Shown one piece after another: positions 25,976 through 34,885 of a stretch of DNA of 64,000 nt (the stretch's first letter is position 1; every line of letters starts with the position of its first letter). Location of the stretch: assembly GCA_035545735.1 (NCBI GenBank), contig DASZXS010000071.1, positions 1 through 64,000 on the forward strand. Direction: 5' to 3'. This DNA is from JAJYKC01 sp035545735. Lineage in GTDB: Bacteria > Acidobacteriota > Terriglobia > Bryobacterales > Bryobacteraceae. The notes under the pieces were generated by a model. It did no database searches and was not told where the DNA came from. It was given only the letters and a program-made list of their open reading frames with translations. A program made the position numbers and the translations under genes.

Positions 25976-27072
25976 TGCAGCAGATCCAGGCTATTGTCGC
26001 CGTCGTCTACGAAGTAGACGCCTTTCCCACCCGGGGCGATCGCCAAACCGAACAGCGTGCCCGCGCCGAGTTGTGAGACGTCAATCGCTTTAACCACAAT
26101 CTGCTCGCCGTCCCGCTCCGTCTCGACGATATTTCCGTCTCCGCTGTTCACGGTCAGAATATGCCCGTCGGGAGCGATCGCAAGCCCTAGCGGTCCGTTG
26201 AGGGCGTGGCCTTGCGACACGGTGATCCCGGTTTGGGCGTCTCCCCGGCGGAGAAGCGCGTTGGGGATGGCGGCTATCCGGTTCTGCAGCGTGTCAGCGA
26301 CATAGAGAGTACCGCCCAACCCAAGCCCAAGACCGGTGGGTCCAATCACCAGAGCCGCCGGGTCCGTACGCTCCGGAAACCCTGTGCCAACTATGGTCCG
26401 GCCGAGTTCGATAGGAGATCCGCTGGCTGGCGTAAATAGGACAATGCGCAAGACCGTTCCCTGGGGGACTACGGAGCCATTGCCGGCCACCGTGCCGTTT
26501 AGCACATTAGACACGAAGAGGACGGCGACTGAGTCCAGGTCGAGGGCGGTCATGTCCCACGGGCCGTTTATGCCGTTGCCGGCGAGCGTCATCACGGGTT
26601 GCCCCATGCTGTTTAAAACAATGAGACAGCCGGCTTGCGCGGTCGCGGCGGTTCCATCCGTCGTGGGCAGGCTGCCCACGACTACGAAGCCGGAGCGCAA
26701 AGCCACCAGGGCGGTGGTGAGTCCCACGCCCCCGGGGCATGAGCCAGGCAGAGAGCCGGCGTCGAGGCTCGCAAATACCGTCAAGCCACCCGTGGGATCG
26801 ATTTCCACAATGGTCGTTCCGGTGCCTTGAAGATTGGATACGTTATTGAAATTACTGACCAGCACGTTTTTTGCAACTAAAGCGCCTTTAGTAACCGGAA
26901 CAACGGCGATGCCGTAAGGATTCACGTCGCCGTTTGCGGGAACGGTGGATCCCACGGCCGTCAGGTTGCTGAAATGATCAATGAATCCGGGATCTTTGTC
27001 GCTGGCGGCCACGGAGGTCGCAAGGAGACCAGACCCGATTAGGAAAGCCACGCAAGGAGCGGTAATCCGCAT
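25972..27072 (-). CDS. Secreted beta-propeller (NHL-like, TIGR03118-like) protein
   Basis: A 366-residue exported protein with a signal peptide (RITAPCVAFLIGSGLLATSVAAS). The rest shows repeated blades of the NHL or SMP-30 kind, such as NPYGIAVVPV, GPTGLGLGLGGTLYVADTLQNRIAAI, NGPLGLAIAPDGHILTVNSGDGNIVE and LFGLAIAPGGKGVYFVDDG. The overall scheme recalls TIGR03118, whose role is unknown. A GGAGGTATAT ribosome site lies just before the chosen ATG and rules out the longer upstream frame. It runs convergent with zwf, overlapping the final 4 bases, and nothing nearby hints at a ligand. Confidence 0.78.
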   Translation of the reverse strand: MRITAPCVAFLIGSGLLATSVAASDKDPGFIDHFSNLTAVGSTVPANGDVNPYGIAVVPVTKGALVAKNVLVSNFNNVSNLQGTGTTIVEIDPTGGLTVFASLDAGSLPGSCPGGVGLTTALVALRSGFVVVGSLPTTDGTAATAQAGCLIVLNSMGQPVMTLAGNGINGPWDMTALDLDSVAVLFVSNVLNGTVAGNGSVVPQGTVLRIVLFTPASGSPIELGRTIVGTGFPERTDPAALVIGPTGLGLGLGGTLYVADTLQNRIAAIPNALLRRGDAQTGITVSQGHALNGPLGLAIAPDGHILTVNSGDGNIVETERDGEQIVVKAIDVSQLGAGTLFGLAIAPGGKGVYFVDDGDNSLDLLH

Positions 27073-27185
27073 GGGATATACCTCCTTCCAGAATTTGGTC
27101 CGACTCGAGTATAGGGCGGCCCTTCCCAAGACTGGTTTGAAACCTGTAAACGAAATGTAAATACCGAAGCGGCTGCGAAATTCAA

Positions 27186-29612
27186 CTACTCATATCGCAG
27201 GGCCTCGACCGGATCCACCGTCGCCGCCCGGCGGGTCGGCGCCCAGCAGGCCAGAAGCGCAACCGCGGCGAAGATCAGCCCCACGGAGACGAGAGTAACG
27301 GGATCGGCTGGACTTACCTCGAATAAGAGAGACTTCAGAACGCGCGTCAAGACGAGCGAAGCGCCCAATCCGGCGAGAACTCCCACGGCAATGAGGCGAA
27401 AGCCTTCAGCGAAAACCAGATTGCGGATTTGCGTCCGGCCCGCGCCAACCGCGGCCCGAATCGCCAGTTCCCGCCGCCGGGACGCAACCGAGAGAGAGAG
27501 CACGCCATAAATCCCGACCAGGGTGAGGACGCCTCCGACCAGGGCGAAGCCAATCAAGAGTTGCATCGCAAACGCCCGCGACGCGAGAGAGTCGTCGCGA
27601 ATAGCCGCCAGGGTCTTCACATTTTCAACGGCGACCGTGGGATCCACCGAGCGCAGCGTACGCTGGATTACGCCCGACAGCGCGACCGGGTCCGACGAGG
27701 TCCGGACGATCAGATGTTTTGAAAACGGCGATGCCTGCCACATCGAAAGATAAATCTCCGGCTGGGCGGGCTTTGTCAGATCGCCGTTACGGGCGTCGGC
27801 GGCGACGCCGATAATTACCGTGGGCGATCCCTTGGTGTCGCCGAGCCATAACTTCTTCCCCACTGCGGCGTGGGGAAAATAGCGGTCCGCTAAAGCCTGG
27901 TTGACGACGGCGACACTGGGAGCGCCGCGCTTGTCGCTGGAGCGGAAATCGCGTCCGTCGAGGAGGGGCAGCCCAAGAAGGGCAAAATACCCAGGGGTAA
28001 CAGAACGGAGCGGGAACGACAGGCGGTCGGTCTCGCGAACGGCTGCGGGCTGTCCTTCCAGAACGATGTGCGCCGGCCAGTTATTCCCCGTCAGAGGAAC
28101 GCCCCAGGCGAAGGCGGCATTCGTCACGCCGGGCAGCGCGGTTACCCGGTCCAGCGCGCGTTCGTGAAAGTCGGCCCATTTTCCTTGGACCGCCGTGACG
28201 CTCATGGTAAGGATGTGGTCGACGCGATAGCCGGTTTGTACCTTCGAGACGTTGCTCATGGTCCGAATCAAGAGGCCCGCCCCTACCAGCAAAGCAAGAG
28301 TCAACGCGGTTTGGACCGTCGTTACGCCGCGAAGCAGACGCCGTTCGGCGGGGCCGGAGCTGCTCTTCGGCCCGGCGCGTTTGAGCACCTCGATGGGGTC
28401 GAGCCCGGAGGCGCGGAGAGCGGGAATGACTCCGGCCAGGAGCGCGGCGGCGGCTGCAATGCACGGACCCCAGGCGAGGACAGGCCATCCGGTGGTGACG
28501 CTATCCAGGCGCGGCACCGCATGGATTGCGATGAGCTTGAACACGCGGACCGCCGCGAATGCGAGCGCAATTCCGCCGAAGGCGCCCAGAAGGGCCAGCA
28601 GCAGGCTTTCGGTGGAGATTTGGCGAAAGAGCACGGAGCGGCTGACTCCAAGCGCGGTACGGATCGCATACTCCTGCTGGCGCTGCAAACCTCGAACCAG
28701 CAGGAGGGCGGCAACGTTTCCGCAGGCGATCAGAAGCACCAGGGCGGCCGCGCCGAGAAGAGGCAGAAGAATGCGCCGTCCGTCGCTGTTCAGCTCTTCA
28801 CTGAGAGGCTCCATCCGGGCTCGGATTCCCTCAAAATCGCGCTCGGATTTAGCCTGGCTGGCCACCAGCACCGATAGCTCGCTCTGCGCCTGCTTCCAGG
28901 ACACGCCATCCCTTAAGCGGGCTACCACATCCCAGTCCGGCTGTTTCAAGTGCTGCGGATCGGGGGCGAAAGGCAGCCAGAAATCCACTGCGGCGTTGAC
29001 ATTGTAGTTGGGTTCCTGGGCGTTGGCGGGCGACGGCAGAAAGCGTACGTTGGGGGGCATTACGCCGACGATGGTGAGCGGCGTGTCGCGCCGGCTCATG
29101 CGCAGAGTTTTCCCCACGATATTGGGGTCTCCGTCGAACTTGCGCTTCCAAAACTCGTAGCCGATCAGAATGACCGGCGGCGCCTTCGGCGTGGCGTCCG
29201 ATTCGGTGAAAACGCGCCCCATCATGGGGTGGAGACCGGTGAGGGAGAAATAATCCCTTGTGACCCACAGGCCTTCCATCGATTCACTGCCGTCGTTTTG
29301 GATCAGATAGTTGAACGTCCAGGAGTATGCGGCAACGGAAGCTAGCGATGTCGCCTCTTCTTTCCACTGGAGCCATTGCTGCGCAGGCCACGCGCGCGAC
29401 TGGCCCACCGGTTGGCCATCCGCGCGGACCGGCTGGATGAGCGCGATCTGTTGGGGCTGCCGGTACGGAGGCGGGGTGAGCAGTACGCCCTGTATGAGGC
29501 TGAACACCGCGGCCGTTGCGCCGATTCCGAGAGCGAGTGTCAGTACAGCCACCAAAGTAAAGCCGGGCTGCTTCCGTAGCATACGCGCCGCCAAGCGAAA
29601 GTCCTGGAGCAT
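27186..29612 (-). CDS. ADOP-type MacB-like ABC transporter permease
   Basis: An 808-residue permease of the Acidobacterial duplicated orphan permease group. It opens with FRLAARMLRKQPGFTLVAVLTLALGIGATAAVFSLI, followed by a large MacB-periplasmic core domain. A second unit of three helices near 300-420 and a final FtsX-like block (FALVGGVLTLVGIYGVLSLSV...RRRELAIRAAVGAGRTQI) complete the duplicated layout. It has no ATPase partner next to it, which is why the group is called orphan. A role in export of lipids or peptides, or mechanotransmission, is presumed. Family members are numerous in Solibacter genomes, which supports the taxonomic guess. Confidence 0.92.
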   Translation of the reverse strand: MLQDFRLAARMLRKQPGFTLVAVLTLALGIGATAAVFSLIQGVLLTPPPYRQPQQIALIQPVRADGQPVGQSRAWPAQQWLQWKEEATSLASVAAYSWTFNYLIQNDGSESMEGLWVTRDYFSLTGLHPMMGRVFTESDATPKAPPVILIGYEFWKRKFDGDPNIVGKTLRMSRRDTPLTIVGVMPPNVRFLPSPANAQEPNYNVNAAVDFWLPFAPDPQHLKQPDWDVVARLRDGVSWKQAQSELSVLVASQAKSERDFEGIRARMEPLSEELNSDGRRILLPLLGAAALVLLIACGNVAALLLVRGLQRQQEYAIRTALGVSRSVLFRQISTESLLLALLGAFGGIALAFAAVRVFKLIAIHAVPRLDSVTTGWPVLAWGPCIAAAAALLAGVIPALRASGLDPIEVLKRAGPKSSSGPAERRLLRGVTTVQTALTLALLVGAGLLIRTMSNVSKVQTGYRVDHILTMSVTAVQGKWADFHERALDRVTALPGVTNAAFAWGVPLTGNNWPAHIVLEGQPAAVRETDRLSFPLRSVTPGYFALLGLPLLDGRDFRSSDKRGAPSVAVVNQALADRYFPHAAVGKKLWLGDTKGSPTVIIGVAADARNGDLTKPAQPEIYLSMWQASPFSKHLIVRTSSDPVALSGVIQRTLRSVDPTVAVENVKTLAAIRDDSLASRAFAMQLLIGFALVGGVLTLVGIYGVLSLSVASRRRELAIRAAVGAGRTQIRNLVFAEGFRLIAVGVLAGLGASLVLTRVLKSLLFEVSPADPVTLVSVGLIFAAVALLACWAPTRRAATVDPVEALRYE

Positions 29613-29684
29613 TCCGATCCTCCGATCTACTTCACCACGCGCTTAGACGAATGCGAACTCGTTGCGGTTAGCGAACTCTTCCTC

Positions 29685-30209
29685 ATGGCGTTGGCTACAC
29701 TGAATCCGATGGACGCCGAAACCGCCGCCGGGCTAGTTGAATTGCTGGAGCGGCATGGCCTGGAGATTTATGTGGACGGAGGCTGGGCCGTGGACGCGCT
29801 CCTGGGGCGCCAAACCCGGCCTCACGACGATCTGGATATCGCCTTGCCGCATGAACAAGTGCCCGCGTTGCGGGCCTTGCTCGCCGCGCGCGGATTCGCC
29901 GAGCAGTTCCGGGACGATACCTGGGAATGCAACTTTGTTCTGGCGGATGGGCGTGGTTCGCGGCTGGATGTGCATTCCTACACGCTCGATGCCGCCGGGA
30001 ATCCCACTTATGGGGTGCCCTACAACAGCCGGCATCTCACCGGCCGGGGAATGATCAACGGCCGGCCGGTTCGCTGCATGCCGGCGGATTGGCTGGTGAA
30101 CTTTCACACCGGGTACGAGCTGGACGCCAACGATTATCACGACGTCCGGCTGCTTTGCGAACGATTTGAGATCGCGCTCCCGGGCGAGTACGAAAAATTC
30201 GCCGGGTAA
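29685..30209 (+). CDS. Nucleotidyltransferase, lincosamide/aminoglycoside type
   Basis: A 174-residue member of the polymerase-beta superfamily. The N-terminal motif VDGGWAVDALLG is followed by RPHDDLDIAL, with the metal-binding D-x-D pair, and later VHSYTLD with a third acidic residue. It most resembles the Aminoglyc_resit and lincosamide nucleotidyltransferase families, which adenylate antibiotics with ATP. Chromosomal relatives in soil bacteria need not confer resistance, so the substrate is unknown. A second in-frame ATG occurs 8 codons later. It is divergent from the ADOP permease and ends 15 bases before the convergent ogt gene. Confidence 0.8.
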   Translation: MALATLNPMDAETAAGLVELLERHGLEIYVDGGWAVDALLGRQTRPHDDLDIALPHEQVPALRALLAARGFAEQFRDDTWECNFVLADGRGSRLDVHSYTLDAAGNPTYGVPYNSRHLTGRGMINGRPVRCMPADWLVNFHTGYELDANDYHDVRLLCERFEIALPGEYEKFAG

Positions 30210-30224
30210 AATCCCATAGCGCAA

Positions 30225-30722
30225 TCACTCCAGCCCCGGCAGCATCTCGCCGGAGTGACGCCGTTCCAGATCCAACAGCAACTGCTTGGCGGCCATTCCT
30301 CCGCCATATCCGGTCAGCTTCCCGTTGCTGCCGATGACCCGATGGCAGGGAATCACGATCGAAATCGGATTCGAGCCATTGGCGAGACCCACCGCGCGCG
30401 AGGCCGCCGGATTCCCGATGCGGCGGGCCAGTTCTCCGTAAGAAATCGTCCGCCCATAGGGGATTTCGCACAGAGCTTTCCAGACTTTGAGCTGGAAGGG
30501 CGTGCCCCGCGGTTGCAATTCCAGTTCGAAATCGAATCGCTCGCCGGCGAAGTATGCCTTCAATTGGCGGACGGCGTCTCGAAAAGGGCGGTTGTCTTCG
30601 ATCCAATCCCCGTCCGGCGCACGCGGCGTTCTCCCCTGGACAAAGTGGATCAGGCGCAGCCCTTCTTCATCGCCTGCCAGAAGCAGAGGCCCGGCCGGGC
30701 TATCGATATGGGTATATTTCAT
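30225..30722 (-). CDS. ogt: Methylated-DNA-protein cysteine S-methyltransferase
   Basis: A 165-residue O6-alkylguanine-DNA alkyltransferase. The acceptor Cys126 is in IPCHRVIGSNGKLTGYGGG, and the helix-turn-helix and arginine finger region are SYGELARRIGNPAASRAVGLANG. It takes alkyl groups from guanine irreversibly. The ATG overlaps the stop of the upstream Ada-AlkA gene as ATGA, so translation is coupled. An apparent longer frame upstream merely reads through that gene in another frame. Together the two proteins supply the O6-alkylguanine, phosphotriester and N-alkylbase repair that other bacteria split among Ada, AlkA and Ogt. Confidence 0.94.
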   Translation of the reverse strand: MKYTHIDSPAGPLLLAGDEEGLRLIHFVQGRTPRAPDGDWIEDNRPFRDAVRQLKAYFAGERFDFELELQPRGTPFQLKVWKALCEIPYGRTISYGELARRIGNPAASRAVGLANGSNPISIVIPCHRVIGSNGKLTGYGGGMAAKQLLLDLERRHSGEMLPGLE

Positions 30723-32188
30723 GCTTCCCCTTGCCAAAGCTGCATGGCCGCGTAGGCCCGCCACGGACGCCAGCGGCTTGAGAGTTCTTCCAGTTCTTTC
30801 GCGGTTTTCACTCCGGATGCGCGAAGCAATCCGAGGTCCGATGCCGGGAACGCGTCGGGTTCGCCGAGCGCGCGCATGGCGATGTATTGCACAGTCCAAT
30901 CCCCAACTCCGGGAACGGCCCGCAGCCTTCTCAAAAAACCTTCGGAGCCGGTAGCCTTGGTAAAGTCGAGTTCGCCGTTTGCGACGGCCAGCGCAAGCTG
31001 CCGGATGGTATTGGCGCGGGATCGCGTAAGCCCGGCGGACGTGAGGTCCGCTTCGGCAAGCACGCGGGGCGTTGGAAATATGTGTGTGAGGCCGCCGCCG
31101 AATTCGACCGGCCTTCCAAAGGCGCGCACAATCCGCCCCGCGAGTGTGGTTGCGCCCTTCACGGTAACCTGCTGGCCGAGAATCGCGCGGACGGAGAGTT
31201 CGAAGCCATCCCAAGCCCCGGGAACGCGTAGTCCCGGACGATGGTGTAAACGCCCGGCCATGGCGGCGTCTCGCTGAAGCACGGAAGCGATGCTCGCGGG
31301 CTCGGCTTGAAGGTCGAACATCCGGCGGGTGCGCTCGACGATCAGCATGAGGTGCCGCACGTCGGGGAAATCCACCATCAACTCGATGGCGTTCCTGGCC
31401 CGCGCGAGTTTCGCTTCGATTTGCCCGGCATGTTCTCCAAAAGAGATGACACGGCGGTAGGATTCGCCGTCCACTTGTTCCACCCCGGGAATTGCTCTCG
31501 GCGCGAGGAAATTCAACAAGCCGCGCCAGTCGAACGGCGGACGGAATAGCAGGCGAAACGCGTACCGCCCCGTCGGGCGCAAGGGAACGGTCCGAGCCAG
31601 ACGGCGGATCTCCGAGGGCGTGCGTTGATACAGCTTCCGGAAACTGGCGTTGAAACGCCGGACGCTGCCGAAGCCGGACGCCATCGCCACTTGCGTGAAA
31701 GGTAAGTTTGTTTCGTCGATCAGGGTCTTGGCAAAATGAATGCGCCGCGTCTGGACCACCGCGACCGGCGACGCTCCCAGATGTTGTAGAAACAACCGGC
31801 GCAGTTGGCGGGCACCCAGGCCGAGATGGGCGGCCAGATCTTCAATCGACTCCTCCGCCAGTCCAAGCTCTCCAATTAACCGCAGCGCACGCGACACCGA
31901 AATTGACGTTCCCAGCCATGCCGGGGCTCCGGGCGAGGTTTCGGGGCGGCAGCGCAGGCACGGCCGGAAACCCGATTCCGCAGCCGCCGCGGCCGTGGGG
32001 AAATAAAGAACGTTGCGTTCGCGCGGAGACGGAGCGGGGCATACCGGGCGGCAGTAAATCCCCGTGGTAACCACGGCAATGAAGAAGCGGCCGTCAAACC
32101 GGGGATCGCGGGAGCGCCGCGCCGCCTCGCAAACTGTGGGATCCAGGTCCATGCCAATCGCTACCCTTTGTGAGTATAGGGAATCCAT
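30719..32188 (-). CDS. Ada-AlkA fusion: alkylation sensor and 3-methyladenine glycosylase
   Basis: A 489-residue fusion. Residues 1-90 are the Ada N-terminal zinc domain, with Cys46, Cys50, Cys77 and Cys80 spaced exactly like E. coli Cys38, 42, 69 and 72. Cys46 should take methyl groups from phosphotriesters. An AraC-type helix-turn-helix follows (residues 95-200, SVSRALRLIGE...VAMASGFGSVRRFNASFRK). From about 210 it is AlkA, with the helix-hairpin-helix PGVGDWTVQYIAM and catalytic Asp451 in FPASDLGLL. It probably both activates the repair operon when methylated and excises 3-methyladenine. The frame ends inside the ogt start. Confidence 0.92.
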   Translation of the reverse strand: MDSLYSQRVAIGMDLDPTVCEAARRSRDPRFDGRFFIAVVTTGIYCRPVCPAPSPRERNVLYFPTAAAAAESGFRPCLRCRPETSPGAPAWLGTSISVSRALRLIGELGLAEESIEDLAAHLGLGARQLRRLFLQHLGASPVAVVQTRRIHFAKTLIDETNLPFTQVAMASGFGSVRRFNASFRKLYQRTPSEIRRLARTVPLRPTGRYAFRLLFRPPFDWRGLLNFLAPRAIPGVEQVDGESYRRVISFGEHAGQIEAKLARARNAIELMVDFPDVRHLMLIVERTRRMFDLQAEPASIASVLQRDAAMAGRLHHRPGLRVPGAWDGFELSVRAILGQQVTVKGATTLAGRIVRAFGRPVEFGGGLTHIFPTPRVLAEADLTSAGLTRSRANTIRQLALAVANGELDFTKATGSEGFLRRLRAVPGVGDWTVQYIAMRALGEPDAFPASDLGLLRASGVKTAKELEELSSRWRPWRAYAAMQLWQGEA

Positions 32189-32240
32189 CGCCTGGCGACT
32201 AGCCGTTTTCGGACATGGTTGTCCTGCTCTCCGGAGGCGT

Positions 32241-33623
32241 ATGAGCCCGCGATCCCGCTATAATCTCCACTTGCAGAAAACATCGGATACACCTGAAAGC
32301 TCCGGGCGTCTCGTCCGCTCGCTTGGCCTGAAAGAGCTCATCCTCATCGGCATCATCATGGTGCAGCCGACTGCGCCAATGCCTCCCTTCGGCGCATTCT
32401 TCGAAAAAGGGCAGGGGCACGTCATCACCACGGTGCTGATCGCCATGGTCGCGATGCTGTTCACCGCCATCAGCTATGGGCGTATGGCGCGCGTATATCC
32501 GAGTGCGGGCTCGGCCTATTCCTACGTCGCGCAGGAAATCCACCCGGGGCTTGGCTTCGCCACCGGTTGGAGCATGCTGATGGATTACATGATCAACCCG
32601 CTCATCTGTATCATCTGGGGGAGCCGGCAATCCTCCATTTATCTGATTCCCGCGATTCCGTACGCGGTGTGGGCGGTGTTCTACACCTTGGTGTTCACCT
32701 GGGCGAATCTGCGCAAGGTGAGAACGACCGCGCGCATCAACGCGATTATGGCGGGCGCGATGGGGGTGGTGATCGCCTGGATGCTGGTGGCCACGGTCCG
32801 CTGGGTTTTGGGACAGCCTTCTCTCGATGCTGCATTTTTTGGACATCCCTTCTACGATCCGAAGCATTTCTCGTGGGAGCAGCTTCGCGGCGGCGCATCG
32901 CTGGCGGTGCTGACGTATATCGGGTTCGACGGGATCTCCACACTGTCGGAAGAGGCGAGAAATCCGCGGAAAAACATTCTTTACGCGATGGTATTCACAT
33001 GCCTGATCATCGGCGGCCTTTCGGCCATCGAGGTCTATGCGGGGCAATTGGTGTGGCCCGTCGGAAAGGCGTTCACGAGCGTCGAGACCGCGTACACCGA
33101 TGTGGCGAACGTGGTGGGAGGCGTGGCGCTGGCGCAGGCGATTTCCATTACGCTGTTGCTCGCGAATTTCGGATCGGGATCGGGCGCGCAACTCGCCGGC
33201 GCGCGTTTGCTGTACGGGATGGGCAAGAGCGGCGCGCTGCCGGAAAGCTTTTTCGGCGCGGTCAGCCGCAAGACCGGCGTGCCTGCCAAGAATGTAATCC
33301 TGGTTGGCGCCATCGCGCTGGCGGGCTGCTTCCTGATTACCTACGAACAGGGCGCGGAGCTCTTGAATTTCGGTGCGCTGATCGGCTTTGCGGGCGTGAA
33401 CCTGTCGGCGTTCCTGCACTACTATGTGCGCGCCGAAAAGAAGCGGGTGACGCACCTGGTTCCGCCGCTGCTGGGCTTCGTGATTTGCCTGGGCCTGTGG
33501 TGGTATCTGGGAACGACGGCGAAAATTCTCGGCTTCATTTGGCTGCTTTGCGGGTTGATCTATGGCTACTGGAAGACCAATGGATTCCGGAAGAGCCTGA
33601 ATTTCGAAATTCCGCCGGAATAA
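32241..33623 (+). CDS. APC-family amino acid/polyamine permease
   Basis: A 460-residue permease with 12 hydrophobic segments. Marks include SLGLKELILIGIIMVQPTAP at the first helix, the short loop SYGRMARVYPSAGSAYSYV near 80-98, and FDGISTLSEEARNPRKNI near 230. These belong to the APC superfamily of amino acid or polyamine symporters. The ATG is preceded by GGAGG at 7-11 bases, rejecting the longer frame upstream. Putrescine or branched amino acids cannot be distinguished by eye. It runs with the TauE/DUF1634 pair, with only 7 bases between. Confidence 0.87.
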   Translation: MSPRSRYNLHLQKTSDTPESSGRLVRSLGLKELILIGIIMVQPTAPMPPFGAFFEKGQGHVITTVLIAMVAMLFTAISYGRMARVYPSAGSAYSYVAQEIHPGLGFATGWSMLMDYMINPLICIIWGSRQSSIYLIPAIPYAVWAVFYTLVFTWANLRKVRTTARINAIMAGAMGVVIAWMLVATVRWVLGQPSLDAAFFGHPFYDPKHFSWEQLRGGASLAVLTYIGFDGISTLSEEARNPRKNILYAMVFTCLIIGGLSAIEVYAGQLVWPVGKAFTSVETAYTDVANVVGGVALAQAISITLLLANFGSGSGAQLAGARLLYGMGKSGALPESFFGAVSRKTGVPAKNVILVGAIALAGCFLITYEQGAELLNFGALIGFAGVNLSAFLHYYVRAEKKRVTHLVPPLLGFVICLGLWWYLGTTAKILGFIWLLCGLIYGYWKTNGFRKSLNFEIPPE

Positions 33624-33630
33624 AGATCTC

Positions 33631-34470
33631 GTGAATGTTCTCGAATTCACGGCTGTAGTCTGGGTGGTTTCCGCACTGGCCGGATTTTTGGGCGCGCTCA
33701 CCGGGCTGGGCGGGGGCGTCGTGATTACGCCGGCGTTGACTTTGCTGCTGGGCGTGGACATCCGCTACGCCATCGGCGCGGCGCTGATCTCGGTGATCGC
33801 AACATCCTCCGGCGCGGCGGCCGCCTACGTGCGCGAGGGCTATTCGAATATCCGCATCGGGATGCTGCTGGAGGTGGCGACCACGCTGGGGGCGGTGGCT
33901 GGAGCGGCGCTGGCCACGCAGATTCCGACCTCGGTGCTGGCGATCATCTTCGGAGTCATCCTGATGTATTCGGCGTACGCATCGAGCCGTCCACGCCGCC
34001 CGGAAGATATCGCCCACGAGTCCGATCCGCTGGCCGAGCGTCTGCAATTGAACGGATCGTTTCCTACGCCTGACGGCGGCGTTCGCCATTATCTTGTGCG
34101 GCGCGTGAAGGCCGGATTCGTCCTGATGTTCGGAGCGGGCACAATCGGCGGACTGCTCGGCATTGGGTCGGGGGCATTTAAGGTGATTGCCATGGACCAG
34201 GCGATGAAGATTCCCTTCAAGGTTTCCACGACTACGAGTAACTTCATGATTGGGGTCACCGCGGCGGCCAGTGCGGGCGTCTATCTGAGCCGGGGCTACG
34301 TTGAGCCGGCGCTCGCGATGCCGGTGATGCTCGGAGTGCTGGCTGGCTCTTGGGTGGGCTCGCGCCGCCTGGCGGACGCGAATCCTAAGGCTTTGCGTAT
34401 CCTTTTTGCCGTGGTTGTGGCCGCGATGGCGTTGCAGATGATTTATGGCGGCCTGCGGGGGCAAATCTAG
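33631..34470 (+). CDS. TauE/SafE-family sulfite/anion exporter
   Basis: A 279-residue membrane permease with 7-8 helices. The signature GALTGLGGGVVITPALTLLLGVDIRYAIGAALI is at the N-terminus, and the second half repeats it as LLGIGSGAFKVIAMDQAMKIPFKVSTTTSNFMIG. Members export sulfite, sulfoacetate or other anions. The start is a GTG, so expression may be modest. It is followed after one base by a DUF1634 protein, a partner seen beside TauE in many genomes. The preceding amino acid permease lies 7 bases upstream, so the three may form one operon. Confidence 0.88.
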   Translation: MNVLEFTAVVWVVSALAGFLGALTGLGGGVVITPALTLLLGVDIRYAIGAALISVIATSSGAAAAYVREGYSNIRIGMLLEVATTLGAVAGAALATQIPTSVLAIIFGVILMYSAYASSRPRRPEDIAHESDPLAERLQLNGSFPTPDGGVRHYLVRRVKAGFVLMFGAGTIGGLLGIGSGAFKVIAMDQAMKIPFKVSTTTSNFMIGVTAAASAGVYLSRGYVEPALAMPVMLGVLAGSWVGSRRLADANPKALRILFAVVVAAMALQMIYGGLRGQI

Positions 34471-34471
34471 C

Positions 34472-34873
34472 GTGCAACCCGGCTTCCCCGATAAATCGCA
34501 CCCCGAGGTACGGCTTGAGGAATTACTCGGCACGCTATTGCGGCTTGGGGTGTTTCTGGCCGCCAGCGTGGTGACTGTGGGCGCGGTGCTCTACCTGCTG
34601 CGCCACGGGATGGAGCCGCGCGGGTTCCGCGTATTTCACAGCGAGCCGGAAGAGTTCCGCACCATTCCCGGTGTCCTCCGGTCAGTGAGCCAGTGGAGCG
34701 GACGCGGCATCATTCAACTCGGGCTGCTTTGCCTGGTGGCGACACCGGTGGCGCGAGTGGTTTTCGCCATGGTTGGATTCGCCACGTTGCGCGATCGCAC
34801 CTATGTCGTGATTTGCCTGATTGTGCTGCTGGTGCTGCTGCTAAGTCTCTTTGGAAGCGCGCGGATTGGGTGA
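34472..34873 (+). CDS. DUF1634 membrane protein, partner of TauE/SafE
   Basis: A 133-residue protein with three hydrophobic segments (LGVFLAASVVTVGAVLYLL, IIQLGLLCLVATPVARVVFAM, TYVVICLIVLLVLLLSLF) and the short loop between segments 1 and 2 typical of DUF1634. The family is almost always beside TauE/SafE transporters and is assumed to assist them. I chose a GTG directly after the TauE stop. An ATG 27 bases earlier, inside TauE, is also in frame. The gene ends 12 bases before the convergent PQQ dehydrogenase. Confidence 0.82.
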   Translation: MQPGFPDKSHPEVRLEELLGTLLRLGVFLAASVVTVGAVLYLLRHGMEPRGFRVFHSEPEEFRTIPGVLRSVSQWSGRGIIQLGLLCLVATPVARVVFAMVGFATLRDRTYVVICLIVLLVLLLSLFGSARIG

Positions 34874-34885
34874 TGCGCCGGCCTG

